From Deltaproteobacteria bacterium (lineage in GTDB: Bacteria > Desulfobacterota > Syntrophia > Syntrophales > Smithellaceae), in NCBI GenBank assembly GCA_022710585.1, contig JAKLGV010000023.1:1-51391 (forward strand): a stretch of DNA of 51,391 bases. Reading direction: 5' to 3'. Positions 24,661 to 33,961 of this stretch are shown in pieces; positions within the stretch are counted from its first letter, which is position 1, and every line of letters begins with the position of its first letter. The notes beneath the pieces are model-generated. The model had not been told where the DNA came from. It ran no database searches and saw only the letters and a program-made list of their open reading frames with translations. A program made the translations under genes and the position numbers.

Positions 24661-25569
24661 ATGGGAAGCATAAGTTTTGACGGTAAGGTGGTCATTGTGA
24701 CCGGCGCGGGCGCCGGTTTGGGACGGGAATATGCATTAGAATTTGCCAGAAGAGGCGCTTCGGTGGTTGTTAATGATCTGGGCGTCGCCCTGGACGGATC
24801 GGGATCGACCCACAGCGCGGCCGACACGGTTGTTGATGAAATCAAAAAACTTGGCGGAAAAGCAGTTGCCAACTACGACAGCGTCGCGACGCCCGAGGGC
24901 GGCAGCGGCATTGTGAAGACCGCCGTGGACGCGTTCGGTACCGTCGATGTGCTGGTGAACAACGCCGGATTTTTAAGAGACAAAACCTTTGCCAAGATGA
25001 CGATCGAAGAATGGGATGCCGTCACGAGCGTTCATCTGCGGGGAGCGTTCTGTGTGACGCATCCTGCTCTGGCCGTGATGCGCGAACATAACTACGGCCG
25101 GATTATTGTCACATCCTCCACGTCCGGTCTTTTTGGAAATTTCGGCCAGAGCAACTACGGCGCGGCCAAGATGGGTCTGGTGGGGTTGATGAACGTCCTC
25201 AAACTGGAAGCTTCGAAATACAACGTGCACATCAACGCCGTCGCGCCCAACGCCTATTCGCGCATGACGGAGACTCTGATCCCCAAAGAGCTTGCTCCGA
25301 AGCTCCAGGCCAAGTTCAACGTTCCGATGGTGGTCTATCTGTGCTCGGAAGAATGCAAAGAGAATGGTTCCGTCTTTACCATGGGGGCCGGTTGGTACGC
25401 CAAAACGGCTATCGTCTGCGCTCCGGGCGTATGTTTGGGTGACGGAACGCGCGATATTTCCGCCGAGGAAGTGGCTGAGAACTTTTCCGGGATCAGTGAC
25501 ATGAAGGATGCACGTCCCCTTCACAACAATCTGGAAGTTTTTCAGTTCATGGGGCCTCTGCTGAAATAA
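24661..25569 (+). CDS. SDR related to the dehydrogenase domain of multifunctional enzyme type 2
   Basis: This 302-residue protein has TGAGAGLGREYA for NAD binding, VNDLG as the cofactor acid loop, NNAGFLRDKTF, and Tyr166/Lys170 in YGAAK. NDLG and the FLRD segment are typical of the (R)-3-hydroxyacyl-CoA dehydrogenase/17-beta-HSD4 group, so a role in acyl-CoA metabolism is likely. Its C-terminal extension of about 60 residues beyond the core is also usual there. GGGGAG precedes the ATG. It lies 48 bases downstream of ruvB, so it may be co-transcribed. The stereochemistry would be opposite to that of the FadB-type enzymes in this window. Confidence 0.75.
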   Translation: MGSISFDGKVVIVTGAGAGLGREYALEFARRGASVVVNDLGVALDGSGSTHSAADTVVDEIKKLGGKAVANYDSVATPEGGSGIVKTAVDAFGTVDVLVNNAGFLRDKTFAKMTIEEWDAVTSVHLRGAFCVTHPALAVMREHNYGRIIVTSSTSGLFGNFGQSNYGAAKMGLVGLMNVLKLEASKYNVHINAVAPNAYSRMTETLIPKELAPKLQAKFNVPMVVYLCSEECKENGSVFTMGAGWYAKTAIVCAPGVCLGDGTRDISAEEVAENFSGISDMKDARPLHNNLEVFQFMGPLLK

Positions 25570-25772
25570 GGGCCTGTGAAAGCAGAATTCATTCATCATT
25601 TACTCAGAAAATAAACGTATTACGGGTAGATGCGTTTCTTTGCACATCTAATACATCATGTGTATATATTTTGACACACATCGGAAGGAAATAATCGTTT
25701 TAAATCACGCCAGCATTTCGATAATATTAATTATTGCAATAACTTAGATTTTATTCTTTATGTTTATGGTAA

Positions 25773-25788
25773 TGGCATGCTAATTGCT
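25773..25788 (+). promoter_or_regulatory. Candidate sigma-54 promoter of lpxC
   Basis: TGGCATG, CTAA, TTGCT fits the -24/-12 pattern TGGCACG-N4-TTGCW with one mismatch. The invariant GG (25774-25775) and GC (25786-25787) are exactly 10 bases apart. It lies 34 bases upstream of the lpxC start. No sigma-70 promoter of similar quality is seen in 25570-25821. Confidence 0.6.
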
Positions 25789-25821
25789 GATAATGTGAAC
25801 AAGTAATTGGGGGTTCATATA

Positions 25822-26751
25822 ATGCATTTACAGCGGACATTAAAAAAAGAAACAGGTTGCTTCAGTATCGGTTTGCATACCGGGCGCAAGATCAATATGA
25901 AGATCAAACCGGCGCCGGCTGATACGGGCATTGTCTTTGTCCGCAAGGATCTGCCGGATTCCGCTCCCATTTACGCGCGCTACGATAATGTTTCTGACAC
26001 GACCTTGGCGACAACGATCGGTTTCAACGGCGCGACAGTTTCTACAGTCGAACATCTCCTCTCGGCATTCAGCGGCATGGGGGTGGACAATGCGCTCATT
26101 GAACTGGACTCTTTTGAAGTGCCGGTGATGGACGGCAGTGCGCTCCCCTTTGTGAATATGCTCAAAGAAGTGGGAACGCATGTTCAGAAGAAAAACAAAA
26201 AGATGCTGATCATCAAAAAGCAGCTATCGGTCAGCAGCGGCGATTCCAGCGCGATGTTTGTGCCCGCGGATACGTTTAAAATAAGCTATGAAATAGAATT
26301 TCAGCATCCGGTCATCGGCAAACAGTCTTTCGATATGACGTTTTCAGATGAGGCCTACGAAAAGGAAATATGCGCCGCGCAGACCTTCGGCTTCCTGAAG
26401 GATCTGGAGTTTTTGCAGGCCAGAGGCCTGGCGCTGGGCGGCTCTCTGAAAAACGCCATTGTTCTGGATGATCAGAAGATCATCAATAAAGAGGGACAAC
26501 GCATGCCCCTTGTGTTTGTCAGACATAAAATACTGGATGCCATCGGTGATTTGTTTTTGCTGGGCATGCCGATCATCGGCCACTTTATCGCCTACAAATC
26601 AGGTCATCGCCTGAACAATCTGCTGCTCAGAGAGCTGATGAGTCAGCCCGAGTGCTGGGAAATCGTTACCGGCACGGACAGGCAGACCCATCAAAAGCTT
26701 CATCACCTCCAGATTCCCGCGTTTCGAACCCTGGACGCCGTTCGCGTTTAA
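25822..26751 (+). CDS. lpxC: UDP-3-O-acyl-N-acetylglucosamine deacetylase LpxC
   Basis: This 309-residue zinc deacetylase catalyses the committed step of lipid A synthesis. Zinc and catalytic residues are all present: Glu77-His78 in STVEHLLSA, His235 and Asp239 in HKILDAIGD, and His262 in SGHRLN. Length matches the family. I chose the ATG at 25822 with GGGGG upstream; a TTG at 25807 would add five residues. It implies an outer membrane with lipopolysaccharide. Downstream lie a small ORF, DUF4390 and ntrY-ntrX. A candidate sigma-54 promoter lies upstream, which is unusual for this gene and may link it to the NtrX-type activator nearby. Confidence 0.95.
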   Translation: MHLQRTLKKETGCFSIGLHTGRKINMKIKPAPADTGIVFVRKDLPDSAPIYARYDNVSDTTLATTIGFNGATVSTVEHLLSAFSGMGVDNALIELDSFEVPVMDGSALPFVNMLKEVGTHVQKKNKKMLIIKKQLSVSSGDSSAMFVPADTFKISYEIEFQHPVIGKQSFDMTFSDEAYEKEICAAQTFGFLKDLEFLQARGLALGGSLKNAIVLDDQKIINKEGQRMPLVFVRHKILDAIGDLFLLGMPIIGHFIAYKSGHRLNNLLLRELMSQPECWEIVTGTDRQTHQKLHHLQIPAFRTLDAVRV

Positions 26752-26808
26752 GCCAAAATCATCTTGATTTTTATCCCTTTGTTGCCTAGTATTCTTTTTT
26801 AAATCTCA

Positions 26809-26842
26809 TCCGGGGCGGAAATGCGTCTCCGGAGCGGTTTTT
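26809..26842 (+). terminator. Rho-independent terminator after lpxC
   Basis: TCCGGGG (26809-26815) pairs with CTCCGGA (26827-26833), one G-T pair included, over an 11-base loop, and GCGG then TTTTT follows. It would separate lpxC from the DUF4390-ntrYX group. Confidence 0.55.
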
Positions 26843-26864
26843 CATTAGATCCAGGGCGAGAAGG

Positions 26865-26960
26865 ATGAGTTATGCGTTGATTTCCGCCATCAAGGCTGAT
26901 AGCGCCATGCGCGCAGAATCATCTCGATATAACGAAATTTATGAAAAGATTAAAAAATAG
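26865..26960 (+). CDS. Possible 31-residue ORF overlapping the DUF4390 start
   Basis: ATG at 26865 opens a frame of 31 codons ending in TAG at 26960, rich in charged residues near its end (RYNEIYEKIKK). It overlaps the first 20 bases of the DUF4390 gene in another frame. AAGG is immediately before the ATG, too close for a good ribosome site. It may couple translation or be chance. No family is recognised. Confidence 0.25.
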   Translation: MSYALISAIKADSAMRAESSRYNEIYEKIKK

Positions 26961-27513
26961 ATTTTTCGGCGTCATTTTTAGCGTTTTGCTGGTCACCATT
27001 TTATGCTTTCCCGCTTTGAATCACGCTGCTAACCCCAGGATTATGGACATCCTGATTACCAATGATTTCGAGAATGTTCTCTTATATGCCCGGCTGGTCA
27101 ATGGGTTTAAACCGAAAATGGAGATGGCCGTTTCGGCGGGGATATCGGCTGCTTTTACCCTATGGGTTGAGGTTTATGAGGAAAGACCTCTTTTATGGGA
27201 CAGAAAAATAAAAACGCGGGAGATAACGCGTACGCTGAAATATGATAATTTAACAAAAACCTATTCCGTGTTCACGACGCAAAGCGAGCCGGTTGTTTTT
27301 CATAATTTTGAAAATGCGCAAAAGGCGATGTCCGATTTTAACGGCATTGCCATCGTGCCGCTTTCCGCCCTGACCAGGGGAAACAGCTATTACGCTCTGG
27401 TGAAGGTCAAAATGGACAAGGTGCGTTTGCCCCTGCATATGGAGTATGTTTTTTTCTTTGTCTCCTACTGGGATTTCGAGACCTCGTGGTATCGGCAGAA
27501 GTTTTCTTATTAA
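26941..27513 (+). CDS. DUF4390 family protein
   Basis: This 190-residue protein has an N-terminal hydrophobic segment (about 8-27), likely a signal peptide or anchor, then a beta-rich domain with FTLWVEVYEERPLLWDR, a long charged middle and the C-terminal signature SYWDFETSWYRQKF. This is DUF4390, regularly found beside NtrY-type kinases in deltaproteobacteria. The function is unknown; placement next to a sensor kinase suggests a periplasmic accessory or input protein. The start lacks a clear ribosome site but overlaps the small ORF above. Confidence 0.8.
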   Translation: MKRLKNRFFGVIFSVLLVTILCFPALNHAANPRIMDILITNDFENVLLYARLVNGFKPKMEMAVSAGISAAFTLWVEVYEERPLLWDRKIKTREITRTLKYDNLTKTYSVFTTQSEPVVFHNFENAQKAMSDFNGIAIVPLSALTRGNSYYALVKVKMDKVRLPLHMEYVFFFVSYWDFETSWYRQKFSY

Positions 27514-27555
27514 CAGATTTTTTACCGGTTCATCATTGAAAATCATTATTGACGT

Positions 27556-29772
27556 ATGAAAAAGAAATCCGCTCCCAAAATCATCGACGCCGGCGAAATG
27601 AAGAAACGCCGCCGTGAACTGATTATCATTGTGATTGTCGGGATTCTGACCATCGTCTTCACGCTCATCGCGAGCACTTTTTTCAATAAATATGATTTAT
27701 CGCTGTCCACCAATATCTTTGTTTTCGGCCTGACCAGCATCAATTTCATCCTTATCGTTCTTTTACTGTTCCTGATTATCCGGAATGTCGTCAAGCTTTT
27801 TTACGAGCACCGCCGGGGCGTGATCGGCTCCCGGCTCAGGACAAAACTGGTCGCCACCTTTGTCGGTCTGTCTCTGGTTCCGACCATTCTGCTGTTTTTG
27901 TTCGCTATCAATTTCCTCTCCTACAGCATCGACTTCTGGTTTAATATCAAGATCGGCGAGAGCCTGAGCCGATCGCTGGAAGTTGCTCAGGTTTATTATC
28001 AGCAAAGGCAGGAGCAGGCCAAATTCAACGCCCGTCAGATCAGCGCCGATATCACCCGCAACCGCCTTTATGAAAAAGAGCGCGTGGACTATCTGAAAGT
28101 ATTTATTGAGCAGCGCCAGAAGAATTATCAGCAGGGGATGATTGAAACCTATTTCGATTTTCAGCAGGAAAAATTTGTTTTTCCCGATGCCGATCATCCT
28201 GATCTCATGCCGGAGGAACTGACGCCCAAAATGACGGAGGACATTTATTCAGGCAAAGAAGACTCCATCATTCAATCTTCAGAAAAAGGGGATATCGTTG
28301 TCGGAATTGCCCCCGTCTTTGCGTCCGCGATTCCCGAGGAAGTGATCGGCCGGGTTTCGGTCAGTTACCTGATTCCCAAAGGATTTGTGGATAAATTAAA
28401 AGGCATTGCCGACGCGTCAGAGCAGTATCAGAAAATTGAGCTTTTAAAAAAACCGATCAAGCTGAATTACATCGTGACGCTGTCCATCGTCACGCTGGTG
28501 ATCATTTTTCTGGCCACATGGTTCGGACTGACGCTGGCCAAGGGGATTACCGGGCCGATTCAGGATCTGGTGAGCGCGACGAACCGGATCACCATGGGGG
28601 ATCTGGACAGCCAGATTGATATTGAAGCGGATGACGAAATCGGCATTCTGGTGAAATCCTTCAATCAGATGACGAAGGATTTAAAGAAGAGCCAGGACAG
28701 CCTGAAAGAAGCGAACGTCCGTTTAGATCAAAGACGCCAGTATATGGAAACGGTTTTGCGCAATGTTTCCGCCGGCGTTATTTCCGCGGACAAAAATGGC
28801 ATCATCACCACCCTCAACCGCGCCGCGGAGAAGATGTTTGACATCAAAGCCGAGAATGTTCTTTTACAGAATTATCGCGACCTGATGATGCCGGAGCATA
28901 TTGCTCTGGTTGATGAATTCCTGCAGGAGATGAAAGAAAAAAATGAAAGCCTTCTGGAAAAGCAGTTGGAAATCATGCTGAAAGACAAAGCCCTGACGGT
29001 GCTCGTAACGATGACGACGATTCAGGATGAAGCGGGCCATGAGTCGGGCACCGTTGCCGTGTTTGAGGATATGACTCAGCTTCAGAAGGCGGAACGCGCC
29101 GCGGCCTGGCGCGAGGTGGCCCGCCGCATGGCCCATGAAATCAAAAATCCGCTGACGCCGGTTCAGCTTTCGGCGCAGAGACTGCAGCGCAAATATGAAG
29201 ATAAACTGGGCGAGGACGGGTCGGTCTTCAAGGAATGCACGCAGACAATTATCGATCAGGTCGAGGTGCTGAAAAATCTGGTGAATGAATTTTCCCGCTA
29301 CGCGAGGATGCCGGTCACAACGCCGACGCCTAATGACTTAAATGCGATTGTCACCGAAGCGGTCTCCCTTTTTCAGGATGCGCATAAAGATATCACGTTC
29401 AATTTAAAAACAGCGGAGGGACTGCCGAAATTTGATTTGGACGCGGAACAGATTAATCGGGTGATGATCAATCTCCTGGACAACGCCGTCGCGGCCATCA
29501 GCAGGAAGACCGGGAATATTGAAGTGACGGTGACCTATGATGAACCACATCATTGGGTCAGCGTTTCGGTCGCGGACGACGGCGCCGGCGTTCCGGCGAG
29601 TTATAAAAGAAAAATTTTTGAGCCGTATTTTTCGACCAAAAAATCCGGCACGGGGCTGGGGCTGGCCATTGTCAGCTCCATCATCTCCGATCATCACGGG
29701 CAGGTCAGTATTGCCGATCATGTGCCAACCGGAACGGTGGTTTCTTTTCAATTGCCTGTCGTGACGGCGTAA
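27556..29772 (+). CDS. ntrY: NtrY-like sensor histidine kinase
   Basis: This 738-residue membrane kinase has N-terminal helices (about 18-38, 50-72, 95-117), an extracytoplasmic region to about 305, another helix (about 312-333), HAMP (about 335-388), PAS (about 398-510), HisKA with phospho-acceptor His527 in AHEIKNPLTP, and a HATPase domain with NRVMINLLDNA, DDGAGVP and GTGLGLAIV. All catalytic boxes are present. The three-helix start and layout match NtrY. It lies 42 bases after DUF4390 and 40 bases before ntrX, so these form one unit. The stimulus is not known; in other bacteria NtrY responds to nitrogen or redox state. The symbol is by homology and gene order. Confidence 0.85.
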   Translation: MKKKSAPKIIDAGEMKKRRRELIIIVIVGILTIVFTLIASTFFNKYDLSLSTNIFVFGLTSINFILIVLLLFLIIRNVVKLFYEHRRGVIGSRLRTKLVATFVGLSLVPTILLFLFAINFLSYSIDFWFNIKIGESLSRSLEVAQVYYQQRQEQAKFNARQISADITRNRLYEKERVDYLKVFIEQRQKNYQQGMIETYFDFQQEKFVFPDADHPDLMPEELTPKMTEDIYSGKEDSIIQSSEKGDIVVGIAPVFASAIPEEVIGRVSVSYLIPKGFVDKLKGIADASEQYQKIELLKKPIKLNYIVTLSIVTLVIIFLATWFGLTLAKGITGPIQDLVSATNRITMGDLDSQIDIEADDEIGILVKSFNQMTKDLKKSQDSLKEANVRLDQRRQYMETVLRNVSAGVISADKNGIITTLNRAAEKMFDIKAENVLLQNYRDLMMPEHIALVDEFLQEMKEKNESLLEKQLEIMLKDKALTVLVTMTTIQDEAGHESGTVAVFEDMTQLQKAERAAAWREVARRMAHEIKNPLTPVQLSAQRLQRKYEDKLGEDGSVFKECTQTIIDQVEVLKNLVNEFSRYARMPVTTPTPNDLNAIVTEAVSLFQDAHKDITFNLKTAEGLPKFDLDAEQINRVMINLLDNAVAAISRKTGNIEVTVTYDEPHHWVSVSVADDGAGVPASYKRKIFEPYFSTKKSGTGLGLAIVSSIISDHHGQVSIADHVPTGTVVSFQLPVVTA

Positions 29773-29812
29773 AGGATGAGGGGTGTAAAAAAATTAGACG
29801 GAAAGAGACAAA

Positions 29813-31183
29813 ATGCGAGAGAAAATTTTAATCGTTGATGATGAACAGAGCATTTGCCAGTCGCTCAGGGGAATTCTGAGCGATGAGGGCTATCACGTTC
29901 TGGTGGCAGGCAGTGGCGAAGAGGCCGTAAAAATCGTGGAAGAAGAAACGCCGCAGCTCGTGCTGCTGGATGTCTGGCTGCCCGGTATGGACGGCCTGGA
30001 GACGCTCAAGGCCATCAAAAAAATCGAGCCTGAAACCCTGGTGATTATCATGTCTGGCCACGGCACGATCGAAACGGCGGTGAAAGCCACGAAGCTTGGA
30101 GCTTTTGATTTCATCGAAAAGCCGCTCTCCCTGGATAAGATCATCATTCTGGTCAATAACGCCCTGAGTATGGTGCGCCTGCAGGAGGAGAATGTTTTAT
30201 TAAAACAGAAGGTGTCCCGCCATCAGTATGAACTCACCGGCACGAGCCCGGCGATTACCGAACTCAAGGAAATGATCAGCATTGTCGCGCCGACCAACGC
30301 CTGGATTCTGATTATGGGGGAAAACGGTACCGGCAAGGAGCTGGTGGCGCGCTCCATTCATCATTTAAGTCTGAGGGCGCATAAGGATATCGTCGAGGTC
30401 AACTGCGCGGCGATCCCCGAAGAGCTGATCGAAAGCGAGCTGTTCGGCCATGAGAAGGGCGCCTTCACCGGCGCAACGGAAAGAAAACGCGGCAAATTCG
30501 ATCTGGCCCATGAAGGAACGATTTTTCTGGATGAGGTGGCGGATATGAGTCTACGGGCGCAGGCGAAGATCCTGCGCATTCTGCAGGAGAAAAAATTTGA
30601 GCGGGTCGGCGGCAATAAACTGATCGATATGGATGTCCGCGTCCTGGCGGCGACCAACAAGGATCTGGAGGAAGAGATGCAGGCCGGACGCTTCCGGCAG
30701 GATCTTTACTATCGTCTGCACGTGATCCCGCTGGTTGTCCCGCCGCTGCGCGAAAGAAAAGAAGATATGAGAGCTCTGGTGGAGCGCTTTATTCTGGATT
30801 TTACGTCCAAGGAGGGCATTCCGCCCAAGACCCTGACGGAAGAGGCTTTGAATGTTCTGATGAAGCATGACTGGCCGGGCAATGTCCGGGAACTGAAAAA
30901 CATCATTGAACGACTGATCATTTTGACACCGTCCGATGAAATCATGGCGAAGGACATTCCTTCTTTGAGTGTCAGAGAAAATCGCGCGGCGGCAGAAATT
31001 CAGACGGCAACGGCCGACTCGCTGAAGGACGCCAAAACGGATTTTGAAAGACAGTTTATTCTGAAAAAACTGGAAGAAAACGAAGGCAATATCTCCAGAA
31101 CCGCGGAAGCACTCGGTCTGGAGCGCAGCCATCTGCACAAGAAGCTCAAAAGCCTCAAAGTTACCATGAGGGGTGATGATTAA
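29813..31183 (+). CDS. ntrX: NtrX-like sigma-54 activator response regulator
   Basis: This 456-residue protein has a receiver domain with Asp53 in LLDVWLPG, an AAA+ domain with Walker A GENGTGKE and GAFTGA at 216-221 (the loop that contacts sigma-54), FLDEVAD as Walker B, and a C-terminal Fis-type helix-turn-helix (about 415-450, NISRTAEALGLERSHLHKK). With GAFTGA intact it should activate sigma-54 promoters. It is encoded just after ntrY. The candidate sigma-54 promoter upstream of lpxC, about 4 kb away, is a possible target. Two converging stop codons separate it from the minus-strand cluster. Confidence 0.88.
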   Translation: MREKILIVDDEQSICQSLRGILSDEGYHVLVAGSGEEAVKIVEEETPQLVLLDVWLPGMDGLETLKAIKKIEPETLVIIMSGHGTIETAVKATKLGAFDFIEKPLSLDKIIILVNNALSMVRLQEENVLLKQKVSRHQYELTGTSPAITELKEMISIVAPTNAWILIMGENGTGKELVARSIHHLSLRAHKDIVEVNCAAIPEELIESELFGHEKGAFTGATERKRGKFDLAHEGTIFLDEVADMSLRAQAKILRILQEKKFERVGGNKLIDMDVRVLAATNKDLEEEMQAGRFRQDLYYRLHVIPLVVPPLRERKEDMRALVERFILDFTSKEGIPPKTLTEEALNVLMKHDWPGNVRELKNIIERLIILTPSDEIMAKDIPSLSVRENRAAAEIQTATADSLKDAKTDFERQFILKKLEENEGNISRTAEALGLERSHLHKKLKSLKVTMRGDD

Positions 31184-31194
31184 AAGCGCTTTGA

Positions 31195-32172
31195 TCAGTC
31201 ATGATTCATTTGCCTGGTCATGTCGGAGATCGAAAATTTATTAAACGGCAGAAAGGCGGCTCCAAAGACCACCAGAACGACCATGGAAAGAAAATGGTAG
31301 ACGACTGCGAATGATAGGGCTTCGGCTTTGGATAAACCGTAAAAACTCAGGGCCAGAATGCAGGCAAAATGCCAGTTGCCGATAAAGCCAGGCGCCGTCG
31401 GAATCGCGATTCCCACGATCAGAATGATCATTAAAACAAACGAAGCCATCGCCGGCAGCGAAAACCCAAACGATAAAAGCAACACATAAATCGTCAGCAC
31501 ATCGACCAGCCAGATAACCGCGGAAAGAAAAAACAGGTATAAAAGCAAACGAACATTCGTGACAATCTGCAGACCGTTAATAAAATGATGGATGATTCCG
31601 TCGATTTTGTTCGCGAACTTTCCGGGCAGCCTGTCCAGAATGGCGTTGATAAATTTCAACGCTTTTTCCCGGCGCAGAATCAGAAAAAGAATAAAACAGA
31701 ACAGAGCCAGCGCGATCAGAAAAAAAAGAATACTGGACCGAATCATCCAAGAGGGCAGGTCGGTGTTGAGCAAGACGATCACCGCCATGGTCAGGACGGT
31801 AAAGCTGTCCAGGATTCTTTCCACGATAATAGTTCCCAGCGCCGCGGACATCTTGATGGAGCTTCTTCTGGAGATCAGATAGGGCCTCGCCAGTTCGCCG
31901 ATGCGCGCGGGGATCGCGGCGATCGCCAGAAAACCGACCGAGGTGACCGAAAAAAGAGAAAGCTGATCGATCTTTTCCATGGGCTGCAGAATCACCCCCC
32001 AGCGATAGGAGCGCAGATACTGCATCAAAGTGACCAGCAGGAGAAAGAGAATGACGTAAGGCAGCTGAATCTTTTTGAGATCCGTCCAGACTTCCTGAAA
32101 ATTAATTCCCCTGACGGATAGATAGACCAGAACAACGCTGATCAGGATGCCGAAGATGACTTTTTTATTCAT
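31195..32172 (-). CDS. Flippase-like / lysylphosphatidylglycerol synthase TM-region family protein
   Basis: This 325-residue protein has about eight membrane helices across its length and motifs such as SYRWGVIL and a PARIGELARPYLISR loop. This fits the LPG synthase membrane-region family (UPF0104, TIGR00374-like). Some members flip or move lipids, but most are uncharacterised. The cytoplasmic aminoacyl-transferase domain of true MprF is absent. It is the last gene of the minus-strand cluster, 32 bases after the DUF3568 gene, and converges on ntrX with a gap of 11 bases. Confidence 0.75.
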   Translation of the reverse strand: MNKKVIFGILISVVLVYLSVRGINFQEVWTDLKKIQLPYVILFLLLVTLMQYLRSYRWGVILQPMEKIDQLSLFSVTSVGFLAIAAIPARIGELARPYLISRRSSIKMSAALGTIIVERILDSFTVLTMAVIVLLNTDLPSWMIRSSILFFLIALALFCFILFLILRREKALKFINAILDRLPGKFANKIDGIIHHFINGLQIVTNVRLLLYLFFLSAVIWLVDVLTIYVLLLSFGFSLPAMASFVLMIILIVGIAIPTAPGFIGNWHFACILALSFYGLSKAEALSFAVVYHFLSMVVLVVFGAAFLPFNKFSISDMTRQMNHD

Positions 32173-32204
32173 GAATGGACCGGGATGTTCTTATTTGCGC
32201 GCAT

Positions 32205-32612
32205 TCAGCCCCTGGCCAGGTAATCGGCGATTTTATCATGCAGGAGTTGGGAAGACTGTTTGTTGCCGATTAAGCCGACGCGAATGGCGACCGTTGTCAG
32301 ATTTTTGGATTTGTAGGCGATGTCGAATTTGACTTTTTCGCCGTTGATGACGGCTTCAATCGTTCCTTTGGCAATTTCTTTCCGGGGAACCACGTCAGTT
32401 CCGTTCATGCCGGCGATGGTCTTTTCGCAGGCCGTCCATACCGCCTGGAATGATCCCGGGTAATCGGTTTTCAGCTCGCCCTGGATATAAAAGTAAGTCC
32501 CCGCGGTTCCCGCGCCGGCAGCCGCTCCGCCAACCAGCAGGGGTACGCATCCGGAAAAAAGAAAGGGTGCCGACAGACTTAAAATAAAAAACTGCAAAAA
32601 AAACTTCTTCAT
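32205..32612 (-). CDS. DUF3568 family lipoprotein
   Basis: This 135-residue protein has a lipoprotein signal (MKKFF start, LFSGC lipobox at about 19-23). The mature part is small: a glycine/alanine run VGGAAAGAGTAG, then a domain with WTACEKTIAGM and VKFDIAYKSKNLTTVAIRVG. This matches DUF3568, lipoproteins of unknown function. I chose the ATG at 32612 because the signal peptide begins there; an upstream in-frame start would add about 20 polar residues. It probably sits in the outer membrane. Confidence 0.7.
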   Translation of the reverse strand: MKKFFLQFFILSLSAPFLFSGCVPLLVGGAAAGAGTAGTYFYIQGELKTDYPGSFQAVWTACEKTIAGMNGTDVVPRKEIAKGTIEAVINGEKVKFDIAYKSKNLTTVAIRVGLIGNKQSSQLLHDKIADYLARG

Positions 32613-32704
32613 ATTCCTTGCTCCGGAAGATTTATTTTTTGATTTTAAAGCATATGTCGCCGCTGATTGCAACGGCTATTATGGCAGCGCATACCAATGG
32701 GCGG

Positions 32705-33772
32705 TTAATTTTTGGTATAACTGAATTTTTCAAACTCCATGAGCAGCTCTTCCTGCTTTCTGCTCAGGTTGGTGGGAACCTGCACGTAAACCTCGATGAT
32801 TTGATCGCCGTGACCGAAGCCGCGTATATGAGGGAATCCTTTGCCCTTCAGCCGGAAGGTTTTTCCGTTTTGTGTGCCGCGGGGAATTTTTAAATTTTCT
32901 TTTCCCTGAAGGGTGGGCACGTCAACGGTTCCGCCTAGGGCCGCCTGAACAAAAGAAACGGGAATCCGGCAAAATATGTCATTGCCCGATCGGGTGAAGA
33001 ACTCGTGATCTTCGACGTGAATAAACACGTAAAGGTCGCCATCCGGTCCTCCCTTGCTCCCCGCTTCTCCTTCGCCCCTTAAACGAAGCCTCGATCCTGT
33101 TTCGACGCCGGCGGGAATTTTAAGCTGCACGGTTTTGGTCACGAGTTCCCTGCCTGTGCCGCGGCAGGTGCTGCATGGTTTGGAGATCACCTTGCCGTAG
33201 CCGTTGCAGTGTGGACAGGTGGAGCTGATCGTGAAGAAGCCGCTGGATTGTATTACCTGGCCGCGCCCCTTGCATGTGCGGCACGTTTCCGGAGAGGATC
33301 CCGGCGCCGCTCCCGAACCGCCACATTTCCTGCAGCCTGCTGATTTTTCAACCTCGATGGTTCTGGTCAGTCCAAACGCCGCGTCCAGAAAGGAAATCTT
33401 CAGGTCGTAGCGCAAATCGGCGCCGGCAGCGGCCGAGGAGCGTGAATGGCCCCGCATATTGCCGTAGCCGAAAACGTCGTCGAAGATATTGCTGAAATGG
33501 GAAAAGATATCATCGAATCCGCTGAAGCCCCTGAAGCCGGTGCTGTTTAAACCTTCATGGCCGTAATGGTCGTAGATTTCTCTCTTTTCTCTGTCGCTTA
33601 ATACCTCGTAGGCTTCGGCGGCTTCCTTGAAGCGGTCCTCGGCTTTTTTGTCCCCCGGATTTCTGTCCGGATGACACTGCATCGCAATCGCCCGGTAGCT
33701 CTTTTTGATCTCTTCGTCCGCAGCCGTTCTGGAGACATTCAGAATTTCGTAATAATCTTTCTTCGTTGTCAT
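32705..33772 (-). CDS. dnaJ: Chaperone DnaJ
   Basis: This 355-residue co-chaperone has the J domain with CHPDRNPGD (the HPD motif that stimulates DnaK), a short glycine/phenylalanine region ([12 protein letters not shown]), four CxxCxGxG zinc-finger repeats ([32 protein letters not shown]) and the C-terminal peptide-binding domains. It is full-length or slightly short compared with E. coli DnaJ. No dnaK or grpE is adjacent. No CIRCE heat-shock operator was recognised upstream; a GGTTAACC palindrome lies at 33784-33791. Transcription in this cluster runs on the minus strand, so the preceding gene is purC. Confidence 0.92.
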   Translation of the reverse strand: MTTKKDYYEILNVSRTAADEEIKKSYRAIAMQCHPDRNPGDKKAEDRFKEAAEAYEVLSDREKREIYDHYGHEGLNSTGFRGFSGFDDIFSHFSNIFDDVFGYGNMRGHSRSSAAAGADLRYDLKISFLDAAFGLTRTIEVEKSAGCRKCGGSGAAPGSSPETCRTCKGRGQVIQSSGFFTISSTCPHCNGYGKVISKPCSTCRGTGRELVTKTVQLKIPAGVETGSRLRLRGEGEAGSKGGPDGDLYVFIHVEDHEFFTRSGNDIFCRIPVSFVQAALGGTVDVPTLQGKENLKIPRGTQNGKTFRLKGKGFPHIRGFGHGDQIIEVYVQVPTNLSRKQEELLMEFEKFSYTKN

Positions 33773-33961
33773 ATGCTTTTCAGGTTAACCTCTTCCACCA
33801 TTACAGATAATGCAGAAATCATTTTCTTGCTGTTTTCTTTTTGCATAGCCTATTGTGCAAAGAAATATTTTTTCAAACTTGAAACTTTCCTTCCGTCTTC
33901 TTCCCATTGGATTTATTAATAATTTAACAATCAAATCACGTTCGTCAATATTGCTTCCCGG

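Noticed and set aside
33773..33961. CIRCE or sigma-32-type heat-shock control for dnaJ
   Set aside because: No CIRCE inverted repeat and no convincing heat-shock promoter is visible; only the GGTTAACC palindrome is present.
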